Shown here in pieces: positions 15,819-25,640 of a stretch of DNA of 59,493 nucleotides. A program made the translations under genes and the position numbers. Origin of the DNA: Verrucomicrobiaceae bacterium (GTDB lineage Bacteria; Verrucomicrobiota; Verrucomicrobiia; Verrucomicrobiales; Verrucomicrobiaceae); contig JAIXYN010000074.1 of the NCBI GenBank assembly GCA_027490195.1, positions 1 to 59,493 on the forward strand, read 5' to 3'. A model generated the notes under the pieces. It was not told the origin of the DNA. It saw nothing but the letters and a program-made list of their open reading frames with translations, and ran no database searches. Within the stretch, counting starts at the first letter, position 1. Every line of letters begins with the position of its first letter.

Positions 15819-17235
15819 CGCCAGAGGCTAGCATGATCTGGCTGATCGCTTCAATGGTGGGAACACTGGGCTTGAAGTTCCCAGGGCGAAACCCCTGCGC
15901 GATTAGCAGGGGTGTCCAGCCTTTGTCGTTCTTGCGGTTCCAGAATTCGATCTTTGCGCCTTTGCTGGCGAGCAGTTTGGCGACCTTTGGCAGGCTTTTG
16001 TAGGCGGCTCCGTGCATGGCAGTTTGATGCTTCTTATCCACGGCGTTGATGTCGGCTCCGAGGCTGAGGAGGTAGTCGCACGCGGCAACGCATTCATCCT
16101 CCGTGCCGGCTTCCTCATCGGGTGCGTAACAGCCCAAACCGGCGGCGGCCATGAGCGGTGTGGAACCGTCGGCGTTGGGCCGCATCGGGTCAGCGCCGAG
16201 TTTGACGAGAAGTTTCATCATCGGCAGATCGGCATTGCGGCAGGCGAGGAGGAAAGGCGTGGCGTTGTTGAAACTGATTGCGCCAAAACCCTTGGCTCTC
16301 GCGTTGGGACCGAGCGGCGCATTCACATCCGCACCTGCTTTCACGATCTCGCGGATGAAGTCCAAGCTGGTGAGCTTGCTATGCGTGTCCGGCGGTGGCT
16401 GGCCGGATTCATCATCGCCATGCGGCGGCTTGCGCACCCAGGTGACAGCATGAAGTGCGGTAAAGCCGCTGCGGATGTCGTTCGGATCAGCGCCTGCTTT
16501 GATGATCTCCATCGCTAGCTCGAAGTGGCCGTTTTCCATCGCCAAAAGCACCGCGCTGGTGCCATTCGGCGCGTCACGCCCGCCCGCTTTTTCTTCCGTG
16601 ACAATGGCATCCTTTACGTCCGCGCCGTGCTGGATCAGCATGCGCACTGCTGCGGCTTTTCCCTCGCGTGCGGCGAAGAGCAGAGGAGTGAAGCCTGATT
16701 TGAGTCGATGATTCACGTTCGCTCCCTTTTGAATGAGCAACTCGATCACCTCTGCGTGTCCTTCTGCGGCGGCCCACATGAGCGCGGTCTGGTCTTCGCG
16801 ATCCTCAGCATCAACCTTTGCGTTTTTTTCGAGCAAAGCCTTCACCGCGCCAGGTTTGCCGGTGCGCGAGGCAATCATGAGTGCCGTTTCATCACCGCGC
16901 TGTTTCACGTTTGCATCCGCACCCGCATGCAAAAGCGACCGCACGATCTCTTCGTTGCCGTTTTGGCAGGCAAGCAACAAGGGAGTGATACCATAGCGAT
17001 TCGCCGCATCCGCCTTTGCGCCTGCCGCGAGCAATTGAGTGACGATGTCCGCTTTGTCATGGTAGGCGGCCCAATGCAGCGCCGTGGTGCCATCGGCCTG
17101 CACTGTGTTGAGATCGGCTTTTGCGCTGATTTGCGCCGAAACTGTGGGCCAGTTCTGCTTTTCAGCGTCTGTGGGCAGGTCGGCCCACACGTTGAGCGAT
17201 GATGCAGCGAGGACGAATGCGGTGTGAAATCTCAT
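15754..17235 (-). CDS. exported ankyrin-repeat protein
   Basis: A 493-aa protein with an N-terminal signal peptide (about residues 1-18) and roughly ten ankyrin repeats covering residues 35-460. Examples are TALHWAAYHDKADIVTQLL, TPLLLACQNGNEEIVRSLL and TALMWAAAEGHAEVIELLI. A long loop with PPHGDDESGQPPPD interrupts the array around residue 280. It ends with a proline-rich tail. It would act as a periplasmic or surface protein-interaction scaffold. It begins 3 nt after a DUF1552 gene and is last in the sigma/FecR operon; ankyrin proteins often accompany DUF1552/DUF1592 pairs. Confidence 0.88.
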   Translation of the reverse strand: MRFHTAFVLAASSLNVWADLPTDAEKQNWPTVSAQISAKADLNTVQADGTTALHWAAYHDKADIVTQLLAAGAKADAANRYGITPLLLACQNGNEEIVRSLLHAGADANVKQRGDETALMIASRTGKPGAVKALLEKNAKVDAEDREDQTALMWAAAEGHAEVIELLIQKGANVNHRLKSGFTPLLFAAREGKAAAVRMLIQHGADVKDAIVTEEKAGGRDAPNGTSAVLLAMENGHFELAMEIIKAGADPNDIRSGFTALHAVTWVRKPPHGDDESGQPPPDTHSKLTSLDFIREIVKAGADVNAPLGPNARAKGFGAISFNNATPFLLACRNADLPMMKLLVKLGADPMRPNADGSTPLMAAAGLGCYAPDEEAGTEDECVAACDYLLSLGADINAVDKKHQTAMHGAAYKSLPKVAKLLASKGAKIEFWNRKNDKGWTPLLIAQGFRPGNFKPSVPTIEAISQIMLASGVTPPPAPARESLPQRKGYQQF

Positions 17236-17238
17236 GGC

Positions 17239-18567
17239 TCAGAGCACCTCGATGATTCCACTGCTGTCCCCAAACTTCTCCAGTTTCACGCCCGCTTTAT
17301 CCAGCAGCGTGAGATGCAGATTGGCCAAAGGAACCGTCTTTTCGTAGCGGAGGTGGCGGTTGCCTTTCACTCCGGCATTGGCTCCACCGGCGACGATGAT
17401 GGGGAGGTTCGTGTGGTCGTGGACATTGGGATTGCCCATGCCGCTGCCGTAGAGGAGGAGGCTGTTGTCGAGCAGCGTGCTATCGCCCTCTTTCGTTGCG
17501 GCGAGCTTGGCGATGTATTCGGCGAAGAGGCTGACGTGGAAGGCGTTGATCTTCGAAAGGCGCTCGATCTTCGCGGGATCATTGCCGTGATGTGAAAGCG
17601 GGTGATGCGGATCGCTAACGCCGATTTCGGGATAGGTTCGGTTGCTGGTCTCGCGGGCGAGCTGGAAGGTGATGACGCGGGTGACATCGCCCTGCATGGC
17701 CAGGAGTTGCAGATCAAACATGAGCCTTGCGTGCTCGGCGTAGCTGGCAGGCACTCCGGTGGGGCGCGACAGGTCAGGCAGCTCGTTCTCAGCAACGGCG
17801 GCTGCGGCTTTTTCGATGCGGCGCTCGACCTCGCGGACGCTGTCGAGGTAATGATTCACACGATCACGATCCTGTGGGCCGAGTTGTTTCGCGAGGCGGG
17901 TCATGTCGTCTTTGACGAAGTCGAGCAGGCTGGCGCGGCGCTTCAATGCGGCTGCTCGATCTGCTTTGCTGCCGCCATCGCCAAAGAGCTGCTCGAAGAC
18001 GAGCCGTGGGTGCGCCTCAGCGGGCAGCGGTGTGGTGGGCGAGGACCAGGAGAGGTTGTTCTGATACACGCAGGCGAAACCATTGTCGCACTGGCCGACG
18101 ACTTGCATCAAATCCATCGCGAGTTCGAGTGACGGAAGCTGCGTTTGCTGACCGATGGCCTTCGCGGCGATCTGATCCGCAGTGGTGCCGTTGCAGTAGT
18201 CGCTGCTCTCGGTGTGCTTCACACGCGCCGCGCTGAGGAAGCTCGCGTTCGAAGTGGCGTGCGTGCCTGGATACGCGGGTTCGAGTTCGAGATTCGAAAC
18301 GACGGTGCAGTGCTGTTTCACCGGATCGAGCGACTTCAGGATCGGGGAGAGGTTATCCAGTGTGTCCTTGCTCCCAGGCGTCCAGCGCGACTGATCGCAG
18401 CCCATGGGTATGAACACGTAACTGAGCCGCTTGGCTGGCTGCACCGTGCGCGATGCAGCGGTGGCGGCAGGCACCATTGCATCCAGAAACGGCAGCGACA
18501 GCGTGGCACCAACGCCGCGCAGCAGGGTGCGGCGTGAGAGAGACTTGCGTGTGGTGAAGGTGCTCAT
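17239..18567 (-). CDS. DUF1552 (HxxSHH) Tat-exported protein, copy A
   Basis: A 442-aa DUF1552 protein. The N-terminus carries a Tat-type signal (SRRTLLRGVGATLSLPFLDA). The signature HPLSHH is intact in the second half (DPHHPLSHHGND). The family resembles sulfatase/DUF1501-like proteins but its reaction is unknown. It overlaps the upstream DUF1592 gene by ATGA, and such pairing is conserved across Planctomycetota and Verrucomicrobiota. It is probably a periplasmic partner of the cytochrome. Confidence 0.9.
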   Translation of the reverse strand: MSTFTTRKSLSRRTLLRGVGATLSLPFLDAMVPAATAASRTVQPAKRLSYVFIPMGCDQSRWTPGSKDTLDNLSPILKSLDPVKQHCTVVSNLELEPAYPGTHATSNASFLSAARVKHTESSDYCNGTTADQIAAKAIGQQTQLPSLELAMDLMQVVGQCDNGFACVYQNNLSWSSPTTPLPAEAHPRLVFEQLFGDGGSKADRAAALKRRASLLDFVKDDMTRLAKQLGPQDRDRVNHYLDSVREVERRIEKAAAAVAENELPDLSRPTGVPASYAEHARLMFDLQLLAMQGDVTRVITFQLARETSNRTYPEIGVSDPHHPLSHHGNDPAKIERLSKINAFHVSLFAEYIAKLAATKEGDSTLLDNSLLLYGSGMGNPNVHDHTNLPIIVAGGANAGVKGNRHLRYEKTVPLANLHLTLLDKAGVKLEKFGDSSGIIEVL

Positions 18568-20753
18568 GGTGCGGAGGATTTCAGGGTAAACGGCACACTG
18601 GTCACGATGCCGACAATGATTTCAGAGAATTTCCAATCGTGCTCTTTGGCCCGTTTGACAATCTTTCGCACGGCGGGCGCATCGCTGGGCTCCAAGCCAC
18701 GTCCAAGTGCATAGGTCATGAGTTTCTCGGTAAGTGCGGTGACAAAAAGTTCTGGGCGCTTCAGCAGTACCTCTTCCAGGCCTGCCACACCTTCGAACTC
18801 ACTGCCATCGGCGAAACCGCCACGTGAATCAGCCTCGGCATGCCAGCGGCCAATGGCGTCGTAGTTTTCCAAAGAGAAGCCCACAGGGTCCATGAGATTG
18901 TGGCAACTCGCGCATGCAGCCATCTCACGATGCTTGGCGAGGCGTTCGCGGATTGGCAATGACTCAGAGATCACGCCATCAAGCGCGGGCACATTCGGCG
19001 GTGGAGGCGGAGGCTCAGAGGCGAGCAGATTCTTCAAGATCCAGTGACCGCGAATCACCGGCGAGGTGCGCGTGGCATACGAAGTCACCGTCAAGATGCT
19101 GCCATTGCGCAAAAGACCACCGCGCTGCCATTCAGGCTCCAGTTTCACCTCACGGAAGCGATCGCCAAAAATGTGCGGGATGCCGTAATGCGCGGCGAGG
19201 CGTTCATTGAGCCACGTGCGGTCCGTGCGCAGGAGTTCGAGCACGCTGCGGTCGCTTTTCACCATGTCTTCAAAGAGCAGGCTCGTTTCTGTGCGCAGCG
19301 ACTCGCGCAGGTTATGGTCGAAGTCGGGGAACAAGCGCGCATCGGGTGTGATGGCTTCGAGATTGCGCAGATACAGCCATTGATCGGCGAAGTTCGTTAC
19401 CAGCGCCTTTGCTCGCGGATCGCGCAACATACGCCGGGCCTGGGCTTCGACATCCAAGGGGTGCTGTGAGAGCAGTTCATCATCAGGAATGCTGCTCCAA
19501 AGGAAGAACGACAATCGCGATGCCAGCGCTGCATCATCGAGCTTCGTCTCCGTGCGAAACAGGAACTCACGGCTAACTAAGATGGCCGATAGAGTAGACT
19601 CGATGCCCGATTCAAAGTCCTTCGCTTCCTTCACGAAAGGCAGCACTCTGGCGAGGTCCTCATCCGTCACCGGACGACGCCACGCACGGCGCAAGATCGG
19701 TGTGAGCACCGCTTTGGCATCGGTGGAACCATTGCCGAAGAGCAAGCGACGACTGGGTGTGTCGCCTGCGCCTTTAGCATCATAGGGCCCCGTGATCGTC
19801 ACCTGATAAACGGCGGGCGATAGACGTGGATGACGATGCAAGTTGAAGCTGGCCTTGTAAGGCTGACGCAGGCGCTCCAGCACCGGCGATCCCTTGGGCA
19901 GGAAGGTCACGCCAATGTCATGCTGGCCTGCGGAAATGCGCAGCCGCGCTTTGAGATGTGCATCGATCTTCTCGTAATTCTTGTCCTTCGCCGGCTTGAT
20001 CGTGAACTCGCTCTTCACCTCGCGATTGAGCAAGAGCTGCAACTGATGCTCGCCGTTCATGCCCTCGACCTGTTCATTGCGATCACGTTGAAGGCGGATT
20101 TGCACGTCGTAGTCGCCTTCACGCGAAAACACCTGCGGAATCAGCACACCACCTCGAGTGCCGAGCGGTAAGCCCTGCACATGATACTCTTGTGTGATGT
20201 CCGGCCTCACACGGACGGTGGTGATCTCTGGCTTGTCCGACGTGCCAACCGCCTGACGTGCAATCTTCTGCGCTGCGGTGATGTAGCGATCCAACAATGC
20301 GGGTGACAAATCGCCGACAGTGATGTTGTCAAAGCCATGGCTGATCTCGTCAGTCGGGAAAGCTGACTTTGCATCGAACTCGACTCCCAAGAGATCACGT
20401 ACGGCATTCTGATACTCCACACGCGTGAGCCGACGCAAGGTCGGTGCATGGCCCGGATTCGGCGGAAGTTTATCCAATTCGGTCACGAGCCTGCCCATCA
20501 TCTCCGCATAGCCTGCATCATCCGGCCGCTTCTTGCCGATGGGCGGCATGTGGCGGGCGGCGAGCTGCTTCACCACAGACTCCCACGTGTCAGCATGCTT
20601 CGTGATGTCGTCGCCAAGGATTGAATCGAGATCAAGGCCGCCCTTCTTCACATCTGCGTCATGACAGCTTACGCAGTAACGCTCAAGAACGCCCCTTGGT
20701 GGCATCTCCGCGAAGACAGCCTGGCTGAAGAGCAATAGCGCGATGAATCTCAT
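18564..20753 (-). CDS. DUF1592-family c-type cytochrome, copy A
   Basis: A 729-aa exported protein. A signal peptide (1-15) is followed by a first haem motif CVSCH (27-31) in the Planctomycete cytochrome C region. Then come a DUF1587-like segment (TLRRLTRVEYQNAVRDLLGV), a beta-rich middle domain resembling a carbohydrate-binding fold, DUF1595/DUF1592 (RLSFFLWSSIPDDELL), DUF1588 and DUF1585. The second haem motif is CASCH, followed by NLMDPVGFSLENYDAIGRW. It is the shortest of the three copies here. The start overlaps the stop of the preceding DUF1552 gene (ATGA). The catalytic role of the family is not established. Confidence 0.9.
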   Translation of the reverse strand: MRFIALLLFSQAVFAEMPPRGVLERYCVSCHDADVKKGGLDLDSILGDDITKHADTWESVVKQLAARHMPPIGKKRPDDAGYAEMMGRLVTELDKLPPNPGHAPTLRRLTRVEYQNAVRDLLGVEFDAKSAFPTDEISHGFDNITVGDLSPALLDRYITAAQKIARQAVGTSDKPEITTVRVRPDITQEYHVQGLPLGTRGGVLIPQVFSREGDYDVQIRLQRDRNEQVEGMNGEHQLQLLLNREVKSEFTIKPAKDKNYEKIDAHLKARLRISAGQHDIGVTFLPKGSPVLERLRQPYKASFNLHRHPRLSPAVYQVTITGPYDAKGAGDTPSRRLLFGNGSTDAKAVLTPILRRAWRRPVTDEDLARVLPFVKEAKDFESGIESTLSAILVSREFLFRTETKLDDAALASRLSFFLWSSIPDDELLSQHPLDVEAQARRMLRDPRAKALVTNFADQWLYLRNLEAITPDARLFPDFDHNLRESLRTETSLLFEDMVKSDRSVLELLRTDRTWLNERLAAHYGIPHIFGDRFREVKLEPEWQRGGLLRNGSILTVTSYATRTSPVIRGHWILKNLLASEPPPPPPNVPALDGVISESLPIRERLAKHREMAACASCHNLMDPVGFSLENYDAIGRWHAEADSRGGFADGSEFEGVAGLEEVLLKRPELFVTALTEKLMTYALGRGLEPSDAPAVRKIVKRAKEHDWKFSEIIVGIVTSVPFTLKSSAP

Positions 20754-21979
20754 GCGAGTTCTTGAAGTGTTCCGATGCTGTCTGCAAAGCGTTCCTGCTT
20801 AACACCCGCACTCTGCGCCATGGTGAGCCACAGATCGGCGAGCGGGCGTTTGCCTTCATAGTGAAAGTGGCCACGCTTCCAGTTGCCACCGGCGATGAGG
20901 ACTTCGAGATCAGCATAGTTGTGCTGGTCGCCGTCGCTGATGCCGCTGCCCATGACGAGGGTGGTGCTGCCGAGCAGGCCGGTGGCTTTGAGCCGCTGAA
21001 CGACGTGGGCGTAGAACTCGACGTGAAAGCGGTCGATCTTTGCCACAGCGGCTTTGGCTTCATCACCTTTCGTGTGCGTAAGGACGTGGTGATTCTGCGG
21101 CTTGTCGAACAAGCCGTGAAACATGCGTGGTGAATCCCACCGCTCGGGATCAATGACCAGCGTGGCCACGCGTGTGAGATCGTTTTGAAAGGCCAGCACA
21201 AACAGCTCCGCCTGAAGTCGCAGATAGTCGCCGCGTGATTCAGGAATGCCTGGTGGCTCGGTCAGCGTCGGTCTGCGAATCTGTTTGGCGATCTTCTCGG
21301 CCTTCTGGATGCGCTTTTCAGTGGCTCGCACGCTTTCGAGATATTCTCCCAGCTTTTCCTGATCGTCGCGACCGAGACGGGCGTTGAGCGCCTTGGCATC
21401 AGCCAATACGGCATCGAGCACACTGCGTGTGGCATCGGCATCGGGCTTGCCAAAGAGACGCTGGAAGACCGTGCGCGGATTTTTCTCCACATTCGCTGCA
21501 TAACCCGGCGCATACCACGAAATGCTCTCGTAGTAGCGTGTCTCTTTGTTGTCCGTGAAGTCGTTCGTGCTCAGCTCCAGGGACGGCAGTAGCGAATCCG
21601 CGCCAATCTGTCGCGCGATGATTTGATCCAGTGTTGTGTTCGTCGGAAAGCCGCCATCCAGCGTCTCCTGAGGTGCCGAAGAGGTCAGCCAGCACGACCC
21701 GCACTGCGCATGCACGCCCGTGCCACCGACAAACTGCCGGTCCAAGCCAGTGACGAGCGTGATGTCATCTTTCACCCCAGCCAATGGCTCCAGCGTCGGC
21801 GTCAGCTCCCAGTTCTGTCCTTTCGTCTTTGGTAGAAAAGAAGCCTGGTTGTAGCCATTCGGTGTGTAGATGAAGGCGAAACGTTGGGGCACAGGTGCAG
21901 CAGCCTTCGCCAGACTCTCGAAGAACGGAAGCCCCATGGTGACGCCTGCGGCGCGGAGGAAGTGACGGCGGTTCATCAT
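20750..21979 (-). CDS. DUF1552 protein, copy B, with altered signature motif
   Basis: A 409-aa DUF1552 protein starting at MMNRRHFLRAAGVTMGLPF, a Tat-like signal. The ATG at 21979 overlaps the upstream stop, so the longer frame to 22048 was rejected. The position equivalent to HxxSHH reads HVLTHT in this copy, so the Ser and the final His are lost, while copies A and C keep it. This suggests altered or lost activity, or a structural partner role for its cytochrome. Confidence 0.88.
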   Translation of the reverse strand: MMNRRHFLRAAGVTMGLPFFESLAKAAAPVPQRFAFIYTPNGYNQASFLPKTKGQNWELTPTLEPLAGVKDDITLVTGLDRQFVGGTGVHAQCGSCWLTSSAPQETLDGGFPTNTTLDQIIARQIGADSLLPSLELSTNDFTDNKETRYYESISWYAPGYAANVEKNPRTVFQRLFGKPDADATRSVLDAVLADAKALNARLGRDDQEKLGEYLESVRATEKRIQKAEKIAKQIRRPTLTEPPGIPESRGDYLRLQAELFVLAFQNDLTRVATLVIDPERWDSPRMFHGLFDKPQNHHVLTHTKGDEAKAAVAKIDRFHVEFYAHVVQRLKATGLLGSTTLVMGSGISDGDQHNYADLEVLIAGGNWKRGHFHYEGKRPLADLWLTMAQSAGVKQERFADSIGTLQELA

Positions 21980-24687
21980 GGTGTGCTGCGAATGTGTGTG
22001 AACGGATACGATAGGGTAATTTCCAAGATAACTCGACTCAGTTTCCAACCATCCGCTTTGGCCGCGTCCTCAATCTTTGCGACCACAGGCATGTCATAGA
22101 CCTCCAATGGCCGGCCAAGCGCGTAGCTGAGCAAATGCTCGATGAATCCGCGGGTGAACTCATGCGGATTCGCCGCGAGGATCGCTTTGTATTCGGCGGG
22201 ACCATTGAAGGGTGTGCCGTTCCACTCAGCACGGGCATCGACAGGCTGGGTGCCATCCTTGTCGCGCCAGGAACCGATGGCGTCGAAGCGTTCCAAGGCG
22301 AAGCCGGGAGGATCGAGGCGCACATGGCAGGAATAGCATGCGGCTTTATCGCGATGCTGTTCAAAGCGCTCGCGCACGGTCTGTGGTGCGGTGCGGGATT
22401 GCGGTTCGTCTTTGAGCGCAAACGCGACCTTTGGCTCCTGCGGCGGACGATTGAAAAGAGTCTCCAACAACCAAGCACCACGTTTCACCGGACTGGTGCG
22501 CAATGGCAGCGAGGTGACGGTGAGCGGCCCCGCCATGGTCATGTAGCCACCGCGCCGCTTGTCCTTCAAAGCCACACGAAGCCACTTGGAATTCTGTTTG
22601 GCGTCGATGAGTACGTTGCTGTTGCCATTTTTGCCAGCGAGGGCGGCCACGTCGATGTCGTAGAGTTTGGCAAGGCGTGCATTGAGCCAGGTGTAATCGG
22701 CAGCGAGCAGATCGAGAATGCTGCGATCCTCGACGAGCACGGTTTCAAACAGCAGCAGCGCCTCCACAAGCATGGAGCCATGCAGCGTCACCTTGCCTTG
22801 CGGACCGCTGTAGAAGCCTTTGAAGAGTTTGGGGTCTGGCTTGGCCGTCATGAGCTGATCCAGGCGCAGCCACTGCGTGGCAAAGGATTCGCTCAATTCG
22901 CGGGCGCGCGGATCTCGCATCATGCGGCGAGTTTGAGCTTCGAGTACAGTGGGATCGCTGAGGCCAGCATTGAGCAGTTCATCGTCTGGCGGAGCCGACC
23001 ACAGGAAGTATGCCAGACGTGTGGCGAGTTCGTGAGCAGCCAGCGGCTTCACACTGCCGCGCCCGGTTCCAGCCTCGGTGACGTATAAAAACTCCGGTGA
23101 TGTCAGCGCGGCGGCCAATGCGGCCTTCATCGCCGCCTCAAAGGGAAGATCTCGATCGAGAGCATCATCGAAGACCTCAACATAACGCGAGACCGTCCTC
23201 TCATTGACCGGGCGGCGAAAGGCTCGTGTGAGGAAACCGGCAAGCCGTTCATGTGCGGCAGATCTCTTCTCGCGATCTGAAATCTTCTTCTCCGTTTCAG
23301 CAACCGGCGTCGTGGCGACGACCGTGGCTCCATCCGTCAGAAAAGCGAGGTCGTCATAGAGCGCGTAGTTGCCGCTGAACTTCGAACCGTCCAGCTGCAG
23401 CCCGACGATGTGTTCGCCCCTTGGCGCATGAAAGGCGAAGAACGTGTTCCCCTTACCTCCGCCGGTGATGAGTTCATGCGAAAGTCGTGCCGTGCCACCA
23501 TTGCTAAAAGTTGCAGTCATTTCGATGCTGCCAGATTCTTTATCACGACTCAATGCACACAAAGCCAGTTCGGTGATGCCTTCGCCGCTGACGCCACCTT
23601 CAATGGCCAAATCGAGCGTGAGCACTTTTTTCTGCTTCTCTTGATTGGTGAATAGTGATTCGCCGGAAGTCTCTCCTGCCGTGGCAAATCCTGCCACCCA
23701 CACATCCTCCTTCGCGACGATGCGGAGAGCTTTGGAGCCAAAACGCACGCGAATCGGTTCTCCCGCCTTCACGACCGTGCTGCGACCCGTCGCGTCCCAA
23801 ACGCCGCCCGTGCCATCCGCCACTGCCGACTGCATGGCGAAGCGGAATTGGTAATCGAGCGTCACCACATCACCCTTTTTGGCCTGAAAGGGGAGATTCA
23901 AATTTGGCGCGAACTCCTTCGCCGCAGTCCAGGTGTTCGCCTCGCCGTCCTCAATGACTGATTCGGCCTTCATCGGTTGCGAGGGATCATGAATGAGTGC
24001 GCGGAAGACGCTGCTGAGTTGAGGCAGCTTGGGAGACTCCACGATCTCACGTGCCGCAGCGAGATACTGCTCCAGCAACATAGGAGAGAGGTTCATGGCC
24101 TCCCCGCGATTGCGGAAGCCGTGCTCGGCTCGATTTTCACCCGGCAGGCCGAGATCTGGTAAAAGAACCGGATACTTCAGCCCATATTCACGCACCGGCA
24201 CATCGACGCTGTCGCCCATCTTGCCGCTCGTTGGCTGAAAGTAGGCCTTGCTCGAAAGCGGCAGCCTCTCGGGGAACATGAACACATCCATCTGCAATCC
24301 GAAGAGATCGCGAATGGTGTTGTTGTATTCGAGCCGCGTCAGACGCCGAAGCACCGGATTCCCTGGATCGACCACGCCAAGCTCGGGATCAGGCCGCGCA
24401 GCGATGTCCATGATCCACGCCATGACATCCTGTCGCTCCGCCTCCGTCGGTTGCGACTTTTGCTTCGGCGGCGGCATTTGATGCGACTCGATCTTCTCAT
24501 ACACGCTGCGCCAGATCAAACGGTCCTTCATCACGGCGGCTTCGTCGGTGAAGGTCGAGAGATCGAGACCACCCTTCTTGGCATCGCTGTCGTGGCATTC
24601 GAGACAATGCGCATCGAGCAAGTCGCGAAAGTCCGCTGCGTGAACTGCAGAGGCCAGCAAGCAAAGGCTAAAGTAAATGTGCTTCAT
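21976..24687 (-). CDS. DUF1592-family c-type cytochrome, copy B
   Basis: A 903-aa protein with a signal peptide (1-17) and haem motif CLECH (28-32). It has the DUF1587 region LRRLTRLEYNNTIRDLFGLQ, a large middle insertion with two beta-rich segments (about residues 240-470), then DUF1592 (RLAYFLWSAPPDDELL), DUF1588 and DUF1585 with a second motif CYSCH. The middle part resembles carbohydrate-binding modules common in this family. It is coupled to the DUF1552 copy B by an ATGA overlap and follows the SGNH protein by 10 nt. Confidence 0.9.
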   Translation of the reverse strand: MKHIYFSLCLLASAVHAADFRDLLDAHCLECHDSDAKKGGLDLSTFTDEAAVMKDRLIWRSVYEKIESHQMPPPKQKSQPTEAERQDVMAWIMDIAARPDPELGVVDPGNPVLRRLTRLEYNNTIRDLFGLQMDVFMFPERLPLSSKAYFQPTSGKMGDSVDVPVREYGLKYPVLLPDLGLPGENRAEHGFRNRGEAMNLSPMLLEQYLAAAREIVESPKLPQLSSVFRALIHDPSQPMKAESVIEDGEANTWTAAKEFAPNLNLPFQAKKGDVVTLDYQFRFAMQSAVADGTGGVWDATGRSTVVKAGEPIRVRFGSKALRIVAKEDVWVAGFATAGETSGESLFTNQEKQKKVLTLDLAIEGGVSGEGITELALCALSRDKESGSIEMTATFSNGGTARLSHELITGGGKGNTFFAFHAPRGEHIVGLQLDGSKFSGNYALYDDLAFLTDGATVVATTPVAETEKKISDREKRSAAHERLAGFLTRAFRRPVNERTVSRYVEVFDDALDRDLPFEAAMKAALAAALTSPEFLYVTEAGTGRGSVKPLAAHELATRLAYFLWSAPPDDELLNAGLSDPTVLEAQTRRMMRDPRARELSESFATQWLRLDQLMTAKPDPKLFKGFYSGPQGKVTLHGSMLVEALLLFETVLVEDRSILDLLAADYTWLNARLAKLYDIDVAALAGKNGNSNVLIDAKQNSKWLRVALKDKRRGGYMTMAGPLTVTSLPLRTSPVKRGAWLLETLFNRPPQEPKVAFALKDEPQSRTAPQTVRERFEQHRDKAACYSCHVRLDPPGFALERFDAIGSWRDKDGTQPVDARAEWNGTPFNGPAEYKAILAANPHEFTRGFIEHLLSYALGRPLEVYDMPVVAKIEDAAKADGWKLSRVILEITLSYPFTHIRSTP

Positions 24688-24697
24688 GAAAGGTGAT

Positions 24698-25624
24698 TCA
24701 TTTCATGGTTAGCTGTTCGTGCACATGCTGCGTTGTCTCCCGTGCAACCGTTTCGAGATAAGTGGCCGTCGCGTCATCGAGTGTGGCCGTTTGTCTCATG
24801 GACATGTGCTTGAACATCCACTTCGCCATCTTGGCCTGATACGTATCGGGCTTGAAGGCTGCCATCTTGGCTTCATCGGCCTCATACTTGCCATGGGGCC
24901 ACACAGGATAGGTGCGTGGCAGTTTGCCGACTGGTGATTCGCCAGTGAGCGCGGCGTAAAAGCAAGCGAGGTTCAGGAAGTGGCCCGCATCGCCAGGATG
25001 GGCGTTGTCCTGCGGGTGCTGCAAAGCGAGTTCAGGTTTCTCTCGATACACACGTGCCCACGCCATGCTGCATGGAGCGAAGAGTTTGATCTTGTTCTTC
25101 ACGGCGAGGTCGAAGAGACGCTTGCGACCTTCGGCCTCGCGCTCCGTCTTCGCCCAGCCCATTTCAAAGAAGATTGGCTCGCCTCCAGCGGAGCGAATGG
25201 CCTCGCAATAGGCCGTGATTGCCTTTGCGTGAGCCTCGCCGGTCTTGGTGGGATCATCATCGCCCATGATGAAGCGGCAGACCGTTTGCAGAACGACGAA
25301 CGGCGGCTTCTCATCGCGAATCTTGTCGAGGAACGACTGCCCCGGCTTCACGCCGTATTCGTACTTGTTGAAGCCGGGTTCGAGGTAAACACGAATGTCG
25401 CTCCCACTACGTCCGACAATTTCGGGAATCACCGTCGCGCCGACATGGCCGATGAATTTCATGTCCACGACCTTCGCCACTTCGCGCGGGAAATCGTTCC
25501 AATAGGTGCTACTGCTCCCGGCGAAGAGGAGTGTGATGGGCTCGGCGGCGACGATTTGGCTGAAGGCTGAACTTATGAGCGCGATAGCGAAGAATCGTAG
25601 TGAATGAATCATGCGATAGAGCAT
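24698..25624 (-). CDS. exported SGNH-type hydrolase
   Basis: A 308-aa protein with a signal peptide. The block I motif is FAGSSSTYW (Ser nucleophile candidate in GSS), and the C-terminal block V is DNAHPGDAGH with the catalytic Asp/His pair. Spacing fits the SGNH/GDSL lipase-acylhydrolase fold, here probably acting on an esterified polymer in the periplasm. The start may be at 25624 or four codons later (MIHSLRFF). It is separated by 10 nt from DUF1592 copy B and by 16 nt from the DGxxW protein. Confidence 0.75.
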   Translation of the reverse strand: MLYRMIHSLRFFAIALISSAFSQIVAAEPITLLFAGSSSTYWNDFPREVAKVVDMKFIGHVGATVIPEIVGRSGSDIRVYLEPGFNKYEYGVKPGQSFLDKIRDEKPPFVVLQTVCRFIMGDDDPTKTGEAHAKAITAYCEAIRSAGGEPIFFEMGWAKTEREAEGRKRLFDLAVKNKIKLFAPCSMAWARVYREKPELALQHPQDNAHPGDAGHFLNLACFYAALTGESPVGKLPRTYPVWPHGKYEADEAKMAAFKPDTYQAKMAKWMFKHMSMRQTATLDDATATYLETVARETTQHVHEQLTMK

Positions 25625-25640
25625 TGTGTATAATCCGAAC

